DNA of 64,000 nucleotides from Flaveria trinervia (lineage: Eukaryota; Streptophyta; Magnoliopsida; Asterales; Asteraceae). Position numbers and translations under genes: made by a program. Below the pieces are notes generated by a model. It did no database searches. It saw only the letters and a program-made list of their open reading frames with translations, and was not told where the DNA came from. The first letter of the stretch is position 1; every line of letters begins with the position of its first letter. This document shows, in pieces, positions 1 through 11,224 of this stretch. Location: contig CM046452.1 of NCBI GenBank assembly GCA_025506515.1, forward strand, positions 105,138,551-105,202,550. The letters run 5' to 3'.

Positions 1-1
1 C

Positions 2-2256
2 GTCCCATCAGATGTTGCCCACCAAGTGTTCGACAAAATTCGCAACGTCGAATCAGGCCTGAAGTTTCTTGATTGGATTTCTAAGCGACCCTATGGATGC
101 CTCTTGATGGGGTTGCTTATTCTTCTCTTTTAAAGCTCTTAGCCAAGTCAAAAGCTTTTCTTGAGATTGATTCTGTATTCGTTCGTATGAAATGTGAGAA
201 TGAACAGCCCACCCATGATGCTTTAGGTGTTTTAGTTCAAGCTTATTCGGAATGTGGGTTGATCGATAAAGCTCTTGAATTTTATACTTTTGCGGTGCAG
301 ACATACAACAGTGTTCCGAATGTGTTTGCTTGTAATTCTTTATTGAGTGGGCTTGTGAGAAATGGTCGTTTGGAAACTGCACACCAGGTGTATGATGAAA
401 TGCTCAAGAGAAATGATGGTATTGGAACTGGTTGTTGTGCGGATAATTACAGTACTTGTATAATGGTTAACTCGCTTTGTAAGAAAGGAAAGGTTGAAGA
501 GGCTAAAAAGTTGATTGTTGATAGATGGGGGCAAGGTTGTATACCCAACATTGTTTTCTATAATACCCTCATTGATGGTTATTGCAAGAAAGGTGATGTT
601 AAGAAAGCGTTTTTGTTGTTCAAAGAGCTTAAATTAAAGGGCTTTTTGCCTGCTGTTGAGACATATGGAGCAATGATAAATGGTCTTTGCAAGGAAGGGG
701 ATTTTGGTCTTGTGGATAGACTTATGAACGAAATGAAATCAAGGGGTTTGGTGATAAATGTTCAAGTTTATAACACCATTATCGATGCTCAATGTCGTCA
801 TGGACACAAGACAAAGGCAGTTGAATTGTTGAAAAATATGATTGAGATCGGTTGTGCACCGGATATTATTACATATAACATTTTAATATATGATTCTTGT
901 AGGCATGGGAAAGTTAAAGAAGCCGAACAACTTGTAGAACAGGCTGCAAGAAGAGGATTAAGGCCCAATAAGTTAACTTATACCCCCCTGTTAAACGCCT
1001 ACTGCAGACAAAATGATGCTAACAAGGCCTTAGATTTGTTTGTTAAGATGGTTGATAATGGAGAAAAACCGGATCTATTAACCTATAATTCTCTTATTCA
1101 TGGGGTTGTTAGTTTAGGCGAGATTGACACTGCAATAATGATCTTGGAAAAGATGACAGAAAGAGGAGTATTCCCTGATGCAGGCATATATAATGTTCTG
1201 ATTAATGGACTCTGCAAAAAAGGTAAGCTTCCTGCTGCCAAGAAGTTGCTTTCTAAGATGCTTGATCAAAACATTTCACCTGATAAATTCGTTTATGCAA
1301 CTTTAATCGATGGATTTATTAGACATCAAGAGCTTGATGAGGCCAAGAAGCTCTTTGAGCTTGCAATGCAAGAAGGCATGAATCTAGATGCTGTCGTGTA
1401 TAATGCGATGATTAAGGGTTATTGCAAAAATGGGAACTTAAAAGAAGCAGTTTCTTGTGTCAAAAAGATGATTCAATCACATATTTCACCAGATGAGTTT
1501 AGTTATTCTACAATTATAGACGGGTACGTAAAACAACATGATATTGATGGCGCCTTGGTAATTTTTAATCGTATGGTGAAACAAAACTGTAAGCCAAATG
1601 TGGTTACTTATACTTCCCTGATAAATGGATTCTGTCAAAAAGGAGATAATCTTGGTGCTGAGAAAGTACTAAAAGATATGAAATTTCATGGGGTGATGCC
1701 TAATGTTGTTACTTACAGTATATTAATAGGAAGCTATTGCAAAAATGGAAAACTAGTAAAAGCAGCATTTTTCTTTGAACAAATGTTAAAAAACAAATGC
1801 AACCCGAATGATGTTACTTTCCATCATCTGGTGGACGGTTTCTCTAAGTGTTACCAGAAACATCATGAGGCAAAAAACTCAATGTTTTTGGATATCAACA
1901 GCAGAATGATATCAGATGGTTGGGGTGCAAGACTTGCTGCATACAGTGCTATCGTTGCATGCCTTTGTCTTCACGGAATGCTCAGTATTTCTTTGCAGTT
2001 GAGTGACAAAAAGGGGATTCGGGACTGTCCTATTGTCTTTGCTGCTTTGTTATATGGTATTTGCTTAGAAGGGAAGGCAAAAGAATGGAACACTATGATT
2101 TCTTGCAATATGAATGAATCAGAACTTTCTGTTGCTGTAAAGTATTTGTTGATTATTGATCAATATGTTCCAAAAGGAGCGATTTCTGAAGCTTCTTTGA
2201 TTTTGCAGACGTTGATTGATGATTGTAAGTCCAAACATCATGTTTCAGTTAGCTAG
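2..2256 (+). CDS. P-class pentatricopeptide repeat (PPR) protein, 5' partial, probable 1-base frameshift near 100
   Basis: PPR proteins are organellar RNA-binding helical-repeat proteins. From Met at 97 the frame runs 719 codons to TAG at 2254-2256 and is almost entirely tandem 35-residue P-type repeats (for example YNTLIDGYCKKGDVKKAFLL, TYTSLINGFCQKGDNLGAEK); no E or DYW domain is present. The conserved protein starts earlier: frame 2 from base 2 is open and reads VAHQVFDKIRNVESGLKF then LDWISKRPYGC, the expected N-terminal lead-in, and must shift to the Met-97 frame (PLDGVAYSSLL) at about base 100, where one C seems to be missing. So the true start lies before the window and Met 97 is probably internal. 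The closest relative I recall is Arabidopsis At1g52620 (about 820 residues). Its 3' end converges on the next PPR gene 195 bp away. The lesion may be an assembly error or real decay; the rest of the frame is clean. Confidence 0.88.
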
Positions 2257-2451
2257 AAAGAATGAAATTAGATGATTTTACATTGTATATCAATGTTGTA
2301 AACTGACTACTGGTAATACAAAATTGTTTTATACATTTTCCATGATCAATAATATCTAAATATATCTATAAATTGACATAATGAAGAAGAGAAAAATAAA
2401 TAAACTTCAAAGATTTATAAAAAAAATATTAATGAAAATATCTTTCTAATG

Positions 2452-4071
2452 TCAATAATCACTCTCTTCTGAGCTATCTTCTTCCTTCGTCAACTTTATG
2501 TTCTTCCTATTGCCTCTCATAATGCTTGAAAGGTCTTGTATAGTACAGCTAGTGCTTCTTTCCATCTTATCAGCAAGAATCTCCACTTGTTCTGCAAACC
2601 CTAATCCTATAATTTTATTCCTCAGAAGCTCACAAGTCGAAGAGTATGGCGGAATGCCTTCATCAACCATCATTTCAAAATACCTGCATGCTTCCTCTAG
2701 CTTCCCTTTCTTCCTACAAAGCCCATGAACCATGACTGCATATGTTGAAGCCGACGGATGGAAACCGCTCGACTCCATCTTCTCCCATAGCTTTGTGACC
2801 CTGTCGAACCTCCCTACCCGAATCAACATCTTTAGCAACATGTTGTATGTATGCCGATCAGGTTCACATGAATCTTGATCCATCCTTGATAGCAATTTAG
2901 TAGCCATGTTAACTTCTAACCGGTTGCAATGGAAAGCCAAGATAGCATTGTAGCTCCACAAGTTTGGTTTCACTTTTCTATCGAGCATTTCATCCAACAG
3001 TTGGTACGCCTCATCAACTTTATCATTTTTACAAAGTCTATTAATAATGGAGTTGTAAGTAAACACATTAGGCACAAGATTATATCGTTTCATCCTGTCA
3101 AGAACTCGAAATGCAGAATGGATATCGTTCGCGTCACAAGCAGCATGAATGAATATGGAATAAGTGAAGGCGTCAGGCTCGAGCCCTTTAGACCTCATAC
3201 CACGGAATAACCTGTGGGCTTCGTTTACATTCCCGCCTTTACACAACGACTCCAATATACTGTTATAAGCATGTAAATCCACACTACATCCTCTCACAAG
3301 CATTTCATCAAACACCTTCTGGGCTTCTTTAGATTCTCCAATGTAGCCCCAACCTCTGACCAAAATGCTATAGGTTTTCACAGTTGGACTAAATTCGTGC
3401 TTGATTTTATCAAAGAACAATTGGGCATCTCTCACATGCCTCCTCTTACAAAGCACATACAAAAGCTGATCAAGATCATCAACACTGGGGTTTACCCCAT
3501 AATCAACCATGTTATTAAAAGCTCTAATCGCATCAGACGGTAAATTAGCTCTACTGTAAGCGCTAAAAATCACCCAGAAAATTGCAGAGGTGATTTCGCA
3601 AGATTGACATTCTTTCATTTCACTGAGGAAATCCCAAATCAATGGGAACTGTTTGCTTCTACCCAAAATGTCAATGAGAATGTGGAAGCTATCTTTACTG
3701 TGAACAAACCCAGGTAAGCTTTTAGCCCAGATGAAGAACCTGTGAGCAGAAAAGCCAAGATTGTTGCAACGTTTGAGGATTTGTTCGACCAAGTCGATGG
3801 TTATGTGGGATGCGAAGGGAGTGAGGGCTGAAACGATGTCGTGTCGAGGATTCCGGTAGTCGCTGAGGATGCGAGAGATGTCGTTGATCAGCTGTGGTGA
3901 AGAAGGAGAGGGGTGAGATTGAGACGAAAAGGGTTTGATGGGTGGATGATGTAAAGAGAGATGATGTGAATGGAGTTGAGGTCCTTGAGGATTTGGAGTT
4001 GGAGAAAGAAGAGATGTGGTGAATAGATGATATGTAGTTTTCGTTCTCCGGGTGAATGATCTGATTGCCAT
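2452..4071 (-). CDS. P-class PPR protein, probably mitochondrial
   Basis: A single uninterrupted exon of 539 codons. The first 60 residues are rich in Arg, Ser, Thr and Pro (MAIRSFTRRTKTTYHLF...), as in a mitochondrial presequence. About ten P-type PPR repeats follow from residue 160 or so (TYSILVRGWGYIGESKEAQK, TYNSIINRLCKNDKVDEAYQ, TYNMLLKMLIRVGRFDRVTK). The tail is short and acidic (EEDSSEESDY). No editing-type E/DYW domain is seen, so a role in RNA processing, stability or translation is more likely than C-to-U editing. The best remembered relative is Arabidopsis At1g52640, over the whole length (shared blocks such as RILSDYRNP, KGKLEEACRYFEMMVDEGIP). The start is the first Met of the open frame, just upstream of the presequence-like stretch. 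The gene looks intact and converges with the PPR gene at 2-2256. Confidence 0.92.
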   Translation of the reverse strand: MAIRSFTRRTKTTYHLFTTSLLSPTPNPQGPQLHSHHLSLHHPPIKPFSSQSHPSPSSPQLINDISRILSDYRNPRHDIVSALTPFASHITIDLVEQILKRCNNLGFSAHRFFIWAKSLPGFVHSKDSFHILIDILGRSKQFPLIWDFLSEMKECQSCEITSAIFWVIFSAYSRANLPSDAIRAFNNMVDYGVNPSVDDLDQLLYVLCKRRHVRDAQLFFDKIKHEFSPTVKTYSILVRGWGYIGESKEAQKVFDEMLVRGCSVDLHAYNSILESLCKGGNVNEAHRLFRGMRSKGLEPDAFTYSIFIHAACDANDIHSAFRVLDRMKRYNLVPNVFTYNSIINRLCKNDKVDEAYQLLDEMLDRKVKPNLWSYNAILAFHCNRLEVNMATKLLSRMDQDSCEPDRHTYNMLLKMLIRVGRFDRVTKLWEKMESSGFHPSASTYAVMVHGLCRKKGKLEEACRYFEMMVDEGIPPYSSTCELLRNKIIGLGFAEQVEILADKMERSTSCTIQDLSSIMRGNRKNIKLTKEEDSSEESDY

Positions 4072-4125
4072 TTTCGACCGAAGGTTGAACCAGTGTTTGG
4101 GGTGGGGAGGAGATGAATAAACAGT

Positions 4126-4246
4126 AAGCTATTCAATTCTATCAATTTGTAGCTAAAGCATACAACACATTTGGATTCAAAATGTCTTTGCTTGTAAAAC
4201 GCAAAACTGCACACCACTTGTATGATGAAATGCTTCAAAGAAAATA
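4126..4246 (+). pseudogene. PPR gene relic, duplicated from the 2-2256 gene
   Basis: This short stretch resembles bases about 268-412 of the first PPR gene: AIQFYQFVAKAYN matches KALEFYTFAVQTYN, and KTAHHLYDEMLQRK matches ETAHQVYDEMLKRN, joined by a shortened degenerate middle. It ends in TAA. At DNA level the block around 4204-4240 is nearly the same as 378-411. It lies between the 5' end of the second PPR gene and the 3' end of the O-fucosyltransferase gene. I infer the remnant of an extra tandem copy. The relation was judged by eye. Confidence 0.6.
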
Positions 4247-4599
4247 AGTAATGAAATTCAAAGTTTAAACGGCTTGATATTAAACTAGAAAACAATATGT
4301 AATTATGTGGGTGTTTTTGATTGCTTTTTTAAAACTTCTTTTAACTTTTGGAAAAAAGATATGTGCATGTTCATAACAAATTGAGTCGTGACCACAGCCT
4401 TTCCACTCTAGGGATTTTTACAAACAGACTATGTACAGGTTCAATATAGGATTTTAGAGTAGCAATGCCTAGTCCAACTTATGACTTGCTAAAAAATCTT
4501 CATTGTATGCCCATCCATGACTTCATATCTGAAAACAAATGCCCTAAAATAAATTTAAAAAAATGAAACAGATACCAAAAGTCGTATACAACATCAAAA

Positions 4600-7500
4600 T
4601 CACAATTTGAAGTCACAGAAGCAATCAGGCAATGCAGAACCTCTACCCATTACAAAATCATCTTTATGAGCCTTTCTAAGTGCTTCCATCAACTCTTTCC
4701 CTTTCAGTCCCTGACTAGTAAAATCTGCAAAATCCTTCCTGTTTAAAAATAAAGTTTTATACAACCCCTTATAAGCTCTCATTGCTGCCACCATCTTATC
4801 CATATTACCGAAGTAAGTCGCTACATAAGCATCACTGTTAATTGACACGTAATAATCCAATGCAGCTTTTGTGTTCCCATGCATGTTCTTAAAATCTTCA
4901 CCACTCAAAAGAGATGATTTTGTAACAACGTTTGTGTAAACAGAGGTTAACCCTTCCAACTCCATAATTCCATCTCCTGCTGCTAAATAGATATTTGTGT
5001 TTTTCGGGATTGAAAGGGATTGAAGAATGAAAGCGGTTTCATTTGGAGTAAGTGGACATTTTCCTCGGTTTCTCCAAAGACGGGCTGTTTCACCAGTCCA
5101 TGGTTTTCGGTCCCCACGTGCAGCTTCTATAGCCTCCATAGAGGCCTGTGAAAGCCCATTATATTCACATTGACTATAGGCTACCATGTCGGGCTCAAAC
5201 GAAGGTGAAGAGATAGAAAGGGTTTGGGTATGGCTTCTAGAAGCTCATTGCTTTTTTTCTCCAGAACAGCTGTTAGGCGTAAGGCACTGTAACATGCTTG
5301 GCATAGGGCAGCCTTTGCATAGAGTGGAAACCTGCAAGATTTCATAAGTATAAAGATCAAATATTAGAGAAGGGTGTGTGGGGACAGGGAGGGAGCTGCG
5401 TAACAAATAAAAAAGACAGGTTGGGTTGGGTTGATCCACAACACTAATTTGTACATGCCTTTGGCCTAGCGGTATGCCTGTATCACGGTGGCGTGGAAAC
5501 CAAAGGTTGTGGCTTCAAGTCCCACTTGCATCAAAAGGTGTATCATAAGTGGGTCTTAATGTAATAATTATGATTGCAAAAGACAACAAGAAGACTACGT
5601 AATTTTTTACTTGTAAATAACTAGTATTAAACCCCCGCATTGCGGCGGGGGACGTAAAACCATGTCAGATAGCACCAATTTCACACCACCATCAGTGATC
5701 ATCAACACCGGAAAAACTTGTATTGAAAAAATAAAAATGGAAAAATAAAGCCGAACGGAAAATAAACATAAAAACATTGGACCCTGTATGTGAAATGTAA
5801 AAATATTAAAAACAATAACTAAGTCAATTTAAGACGCGTACGTTATAACGCGACCTTAAAAGGGAAAAATAGGCGTAAAAATGTTAAACTGCACGCACAT
5901 GTTGCGTCGTGTTAACTCGTAAAATTTAAACCGAAACGTAAAACGAAAAACCTGTTAAAGATGAAAAATGAAAGTGAAAAAATATAAGGGTTAAATTGTA
6001 AAATATATAAAAGTATTGGGATTAAAACTTAAAAGAAAAAAGAACTAAAAAAAAAAGAAAAGAACATAAATGAGTACACCCTTTTAAAGCTTAAGTACAA
6101 ACCAATGATGTATAAATAAGTTGATAATTAGTATTATATATAATAAATGATATATCCTACTACTCATTATGCTCAAGCCATCATTCTAAGAATACGAGGG
6201 TGAATTTGTGGCAGGTGTCCACATCTTTTTCTTTGTCCTCTTTTATTCCCTTGATTTTGCCATAAGTCACCACTAGATTTTCAGGAGGGAGATGGTTAGA
6301 CACAGTGAGGAGAATATATCATTTTCCATTATAAAGTTACACGATGTCATAAAATAGCAAACTAAGTTCAATTCTTTCCAACTTTTTACCAATCATAGCA
6401 ACATGTATTTACCAGTTGATGCTATGACCAGTAACAATTGAACACAGGTTGCTATTTTGTGTTATTTTGTTGGTTCAATACCTTGATTGATCAATATGTG
6501 AAGTAATACCTTTTTGTCCATTTCTAAAGTTTTAATAATATGGTTCCAGATCCAATATTACTACAATAATAATCTAAATAGATGAAATTGTTATGGGGAT
6601 TTTGAACCTGAATCGACCTATGCATAAAAGAGTGGGTCAAAATTGCCACATCTAGTATTTTTGTTCTTTAACATCAAGAAACCGAAGGAGTTAAAATACC
6701 TATCGCGTCTTTGACTCATTGCAGGTGTAATAGAAATATAACGATGCTCCAATAGAGAGGGAAGTACACTCTCAACATAATCAAATTGGCCTTTGCGTTT
6801 ACTGCAATCTACTCGAACAGGTTCTTTTGATGCAATTTCTGCAGGTAATTCTTTGACGACATTAATAAATCCTTTCAGCTGTTGAATGAAGTAGTCCACA
6901 TCAAATACATCTGCAAATCCACTGAAAATGAAGACAAAATTACATTGAAATCTTTACAAGTGATTCAAAAGTCTGAATAAATAAAGATTTCAACAAAAGA
7001 TAAATAGGTGTTCTACGCCAACAGTTCTTACTTCTAATCGAAGAATTACGTGTTAACAACATAAGGTACCTTGATTCATTCCAATATGCAGCCACTTCAA
7101 ACTTTGGCAAAACAAGAGTTGCATTTAGTAATCGTGCAACACCAACACCATCACATAACTGCAAACAGTAGTAAACATCATATTATGTTGCTCAAACATT
7201 CTTCAAAAGCAATGACCTACTTTCACATTGAACAACATAATGGCAATGATTGTACGTATCTGTAGTACTTACATCCCTCCTCATTTGATTAAGGCCACCG
7301 TAACAATCCACTCGAATGTAACCATTACTTTCAACTGGTAGAGCTGCAGCATTTCAACACAAAAAAACCAAACGCAATTGTCTGCATTGAAAGCGATTCA
7401 AAGATTCGACTCAATCAAAACCCCTAAATCACTTATACACTATACACATTTTACCTCATACACGAAAACTCTACCACTTGCATTAATCAGGCAAATAGAA

Positions 7501-8097
7501 ACCTAATTGTCTAACCGTATAATTAGTAGTATCCCAAAACATATGCCTCCTTTAACTAGTTATCCTAAAATTGTTCAGTTTATGCAAAACTAAAAGTAAG
7601 GAAGCTCAATAACGAAGATCACATCTTCAATGTTTTCTAGTTCTTATCAATGAAGATTTACGCATGTAATAAAACGAAAACCTAAAATCTATTACAGATT
7701 TCGACTTAGAATCACTGTAATTCAATCTCAGATTCAAACAGTATATGGAACTATCTTCTAAGATGAATGGAGAATCCATAAGAGTTAGTGAAACAAACTG
7801 ACCAGTGAGATGTCCTTGAAGCCACCATTTACAAGGTCGCCATTCCAGAATCCTCTTAGCACTCCATATATCAGAGTCCTCACTGCAATTCAAACATCAA
7901 TTCGATCCAAAATCAGTTACAGCAATCGATTTAACAACTGAAAGCGAGAACTGCGGAGGATCTAGGCCTTACATGGCGTAATTGAGGGAGATCTGCGAGA
8001 AGGTTGAAGGAGGAGATAGAGAGATGACGGCGAATAATAGTATGATGGTGAAGACGGTGAGGGTGAGCAGAGGTTTCTTGACGAATAGTGATAACAT
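4600..8097 (-). CDS. Plant O-fucosyltransferase family protein (GT106/DUF246), six exons, one-base frameshift in the last exon
   Basis: Members are Golgi type II membrane glycosyltransferases that use GDP-fucose. Exons on the minus strand with canonical GT-AG borders and matching phases: 7973-8097, 7803-7882, 7273-7343, 7070-7158, 6700-6921, 4600-5331. Exon 1 gives Met, a short basic stretch and a hydrophobic anchor (LLTLTVFTIILLFAVISL). Later exons carry family blocks: EWRPCKWWLQGHL, NGYIRVDCYGGLNQMRRD, LCDGVGVARLLNATLVLPKF, VDCSKRKGQFDYVESVLPSL, HLRF, MVAYSQCEY, RGKCPLTPNE, IYLAAGDG, INSDAYVATYFGNMDKMV. In the last exon the frame breaks at 5197-5199: a run of three T (coding strand) where four are expected, so HLRFEPDMVAY becomes an early stop; a 195-codon frame resumes at once. 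With the base restored the length would be 439 residues, as I recall for Arabidopsis At1g52630. Sequencing error or young pseudogene. The 1.37-kb last intron holds a SINE-like sequence and a Helitron. Confidence 0.88.
5455..5600 (+). mobile_element. tRNA-derived SINE-like sequence in an intron
   Basis: A tRNA-like head with a polymerase III A box (TGGCCTAGCGGT, 5462-5473) and a B box (GGCTTCAAGTCCC, about 5511-5523) about 50 bases apart is followed by an unrelated tail. It lies in the last intron of the O-fucosyltransferase gene, sense strand opposite to the gene. It does not fold as an intact tRNA and I saw no clear target duplication, so the borders are approximate. Confidence 0.5.
5621..6150 (-). 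mobile_element. Small non-autonomous Helitron
   Basis: Read on the minus strand, the 3' end shows the Helitron signature: a GC-rich hairpin (CCCCCGC...GCGGGGG, 5629-5652 region), a short AT spacer, then CTAG next to a host T (CTAG at 5621-5624). The 5' end is TC preceded by A at 6150 (TCATTTATTATATATAATAC), a typical Helitron start. No coding capacity. A diverged second copy lies at 10195. It lies wholly inside the O-fucosyltransferase intron. Confidence 0.7.
6151..6699. other. Remainder of the O-fucosyltransferase last intron
   Basis: AT-rich non-coding sequence between the Helitron and the fifth exon. No reading frame, hairpin or repeat that I could recognise. Confidence 0.5.
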
Positions 8098-8316
8098 CTG
8101 ATACATACAAACAGATCAAATTGTTGGAGGATTTGAAGTCTGAATGGCGATTATAGCATTGGCAGTAGAAAGAATAGTAAGGGTGTTTGGCGATTGTGCG
8201 GTAGATTTAGGAGTTCGTCGGTTTTACAAACCACCGTCCACTGCAGACAGAGTGATCTGGTTTAGGCCTAGAGCTAAGTTTACAACCCTGAAAACTAAGG
8301 TTAAAAACAAATACAA

Positions 8317-9230
8317 TCAAGAGGCGTTAACAGAATTCGTATTCACATTTTTCGTAACGTGTTTTACGAGATTCTCGTCGTATAACTTTAAAATTGTATT
8401 TTTTTTGTTTTCAACTGGATTGGTCGATGATTCTCGAATGTGTCCGGAAGAAATAGTGTTGCCATTATTTTTTATGATCATATTGTGAAATATAATGCAC
8501 ACATACATTCGATTGGAAAAGAATATGATTTTATAAAAGTTGACAAGAAAAGTTAACATGAAACGGACACATGGTGGTTTCATTCGATTTTGACGTGAAT
8601 AGTGGATATTGATTGAGAACATTAATATCGTTGTTAGAACCGACTACATCATAATAAGTATACCCAAATCACAAATCTTGTGACCTCATGACCTCGAGAA
8701 TCACTATTGGATCATTATGGTCACCTCGATGATATTGTCCCTGCAAACGCGTAGGACAATTTCTCCATTCTCAATGAGTGCAGTTAGTGCTACGTACAAT
8801 AATGCAATGTTATGGCTAGTGAGCATTCGCAAAAATTCATCACTGTATAAGTAATAATAACGTTGCAAAAATATTCAAGATATTCATGTGAAGTCCTAGC
8901 AGACAAACTAAATATTCGTTGTATGTGTCAGGTGAATTAAGTGTTGCGAGTTTACGTATTTCTGAAGTGCATTTTTGTATTGGCATGAAATTTTATTTCC
9001 ACTACCCATCGAACCCTTCTTCAAATCTTGAAAAGTTGTGATTATATTTTCAACTATGCGTAGAAATAAATCTCAAGGTAGCCGAAACCTATTTCTAAAC
9101 ATCTTGCCTTTCTATTTTGGATTCTCCACAAAATAATCATTCATAATAAAGTTATTAGCCCTAAAACGATCAAGTTTCAAGATCTTTTTTCTCAAACGTT
9201 TGGCCTCGTCGACGTGTTCGGCAAGAAAAC
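8317..9230 (-). pseudogene. PIF/Harbinger (HARBI1-like) transposase pseudogene
   Basis: Minus-strand translation, changing frame several times, follows the plant Harbinger nuclease in order: MNDYFVENP, then GKMFRNRFRLP, DLFLRIVENI, a degraded helix (SHEYLEYFC), NCPTRLQGQYHRGDH then ILEV, VGSNNDINVLNQYPLF, and near the C end FHNMIIKNNG. In-frame stops (TAG after NPK, TGA after RLP) and frameshifts are present, and the expected block between the DDE segments (GMLGSIDCMHW in the family) is missing. No terminal inverted repeats were found. It lies immediately upstream of the O-fucosyltransferase start (8097), so it may border or overlap that promoter. Assigned from remembered family motifs. Confidence 0.7.
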
Positions 9231-10194
9231 TATAAAATTTCAACCCATTAGACTGGGAACCATACGGAGAGAATGAAAAGAAAACAAAATAAATGTCACA
9301 TGATATTTGTGTAAAGTTGACGGTATATAAAACAGATTTTTTTTATGAATCGGTGTGTATAATTTGAATTGTTAGTTAGTATTTATGGTGTATACATTTT
9401 TTTCTTTTTTAAAATAACAATTGTAATCAATCTGTCTTTTAGTTAGTATTTAGGAAGAGTGTCAGTCCCCAAGTGTTGCCTTCTGTAGCATTCTTTTATG
9501 TTTTGTTACGACATGATAGCTGATCAGTATAATTTGGCTTATTCCATTATTTATTTTAATTATTTATTTACCACTCGATTAACATTAATAATTAATTGAT
9601 TACATGAGATCATGGTGTCTTTAATATTAGGCCAAAAGGAAAATATAACAATTGCGATAAGATTAAAGCATGGTCTACACCTTGGGTGCAACATGGCCAA
9701 CTAATTCTCCTGGACCAAATAATTTTTGTAATCAGGATTCAAGAATTATATGATGTATCAAATATTGTTAGTTTTATCGTAATTTTAACTAATGTTTATT
9801 GTCCGTATCACGCTACAGAGTACGCAGTTGTATATTAAAATGCTGAAACAACAAGATTATAAAAATTAATAAAGCAAAAGGTAAAAGAAATATACTTTTT
9901 CTTCTACATTCTGATCGAAGTGTTATCAATCACACAGAAACACCCCAAATTAGTCTTCGACAGACTCAAAAATTCAAAAACATGGAGCAGAAAAGTCAAG
10001 CTCACGGAGGAAACAATTAAAAAAGCTAAAAAGAAACACAAAAAGCTGTAATGGATCCTTGACAATTTGTTCTCTTATACAAACAAAATATGTAGCTAAA
10101 TAAAAAAAAGAAGTAAAAACTTGATACAATTAAAGATGGGCAAGTGTCCAGCTAGCCGTCACCAATTATAAAACTTCGTAGTAACTAAAACAAA
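9231..10194. other. Intergenic, nothing recognised
   Basis: AT-rich sequence upstream of the Harbinger relic and before the next Helitron end. No gene-like frame, splice-bounded exon or repeat structure was recognised. Confidence 0.5.
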
Positions 10195-10700
10195 CTAGTA
10201 TTAACCTCTCGTGTTGTGGCGGATGACGTAAAACAATTTCAAATTTTATTAATGTCACATCTCAGCTACCACAAACATAGAAAAAACTCGTATAAAAAAC
10301 AATAAAAACGATAAAATGAAACCGAACGAAAAGTAGACGTAACAACGTTGAACCACGTACATAAAACGTTAAAAATAATAGCAAAGTCGATTTAGGACTC
10401 TCACGTTGCGAAGTGGTCATAAATGAGGAAAAAATTGCGTAACAACGTTGAATTTCACGCACACGTTACGACGTGTTAGCTCTTAAATGTAGACCGATAC
10501 GTAAAATGAAAATTTTATAAAAAATTAAAAGTATATGAGACTAAAGTTGAAAGTGAAATATCATATAAATTAAATTGTGAAAAATGTAAATGTGGTGGGT
10601 ATAAAATAAAAAAAATAAAAGAAAGAAAAAAACAAAAAATACAACCTTTAATACTCATTGTAAAACATTAATACATCCCTAAATTAGTAATTTGTAATAT
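10195..10700 (-). mobile_element. Diverged copy of the 5621-6150 Helitron, 5' end lost
   Basis: Starts (minus-strand 3' end) with CTAG at 10195-10198 next to a host T, followed inward by a decayed version of the same hairpin, and runs parallel to the first copy through shared blocks (for example the 'ccgaacg' and 'cacgcacacgtt' regions). No A|TC start was found on the far side, so the 5' end is probably truncated. Border estimated. Confidence 0.55.
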
Positions 10701-11224
10701 TTAAATATTAACTTATGAACCTTCATAACTCTAGCTTAATTCCAATATTTTTAAAATTATCTAGAGACCCAAATTATTAACTTTTTTTGTTATAAAAGTG
10801 TTTCTTTTCGTTTTAAAGTATCTAGAGACCCAAATTGTCATTTATGATCTTTTAATTTACGTTATAATCTCATGTAAAGGGAAGTTTTGTTGCGCTAATA
10901 ATTTTTGTTAAGGAAAGAATCCTCTAAATTTAGTTTCATTTTTAAGGAAAATAACCTTAAAATATAAACAACTAGCCTAACCACCGTGTGTTAGACGGGT
11001 TGGAAAAACTTACATTTCATGTAAATAATAGTAAGTGATTTATGCATGTTAATATAATAAAAGTTTTTTATGCAAGATAATATAAGACAACAATGTAAAA
11101 AGAACATAACGGGTAATAAAATATATTTGCTTATAACGTGGTACGTAAAAAACTTTAATACATTGGACGAAATATAAAAATTTTACAAATATCTAAAAAC
11201 CTCCTTATACACAACATTTGACGT

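Noticed and set aside
4600..5187. A separate 195-residue gene
   Set aside because: It is the C-terminal part of the O-fucosyltransferase, cut off only by the one-base shift at 5197-5199.
5462..5525. Possible tRNA gene (A and B boxes)
   Set aside because: No acceptor stem or anticodon arm can be drawn; it fits a SINE head better.
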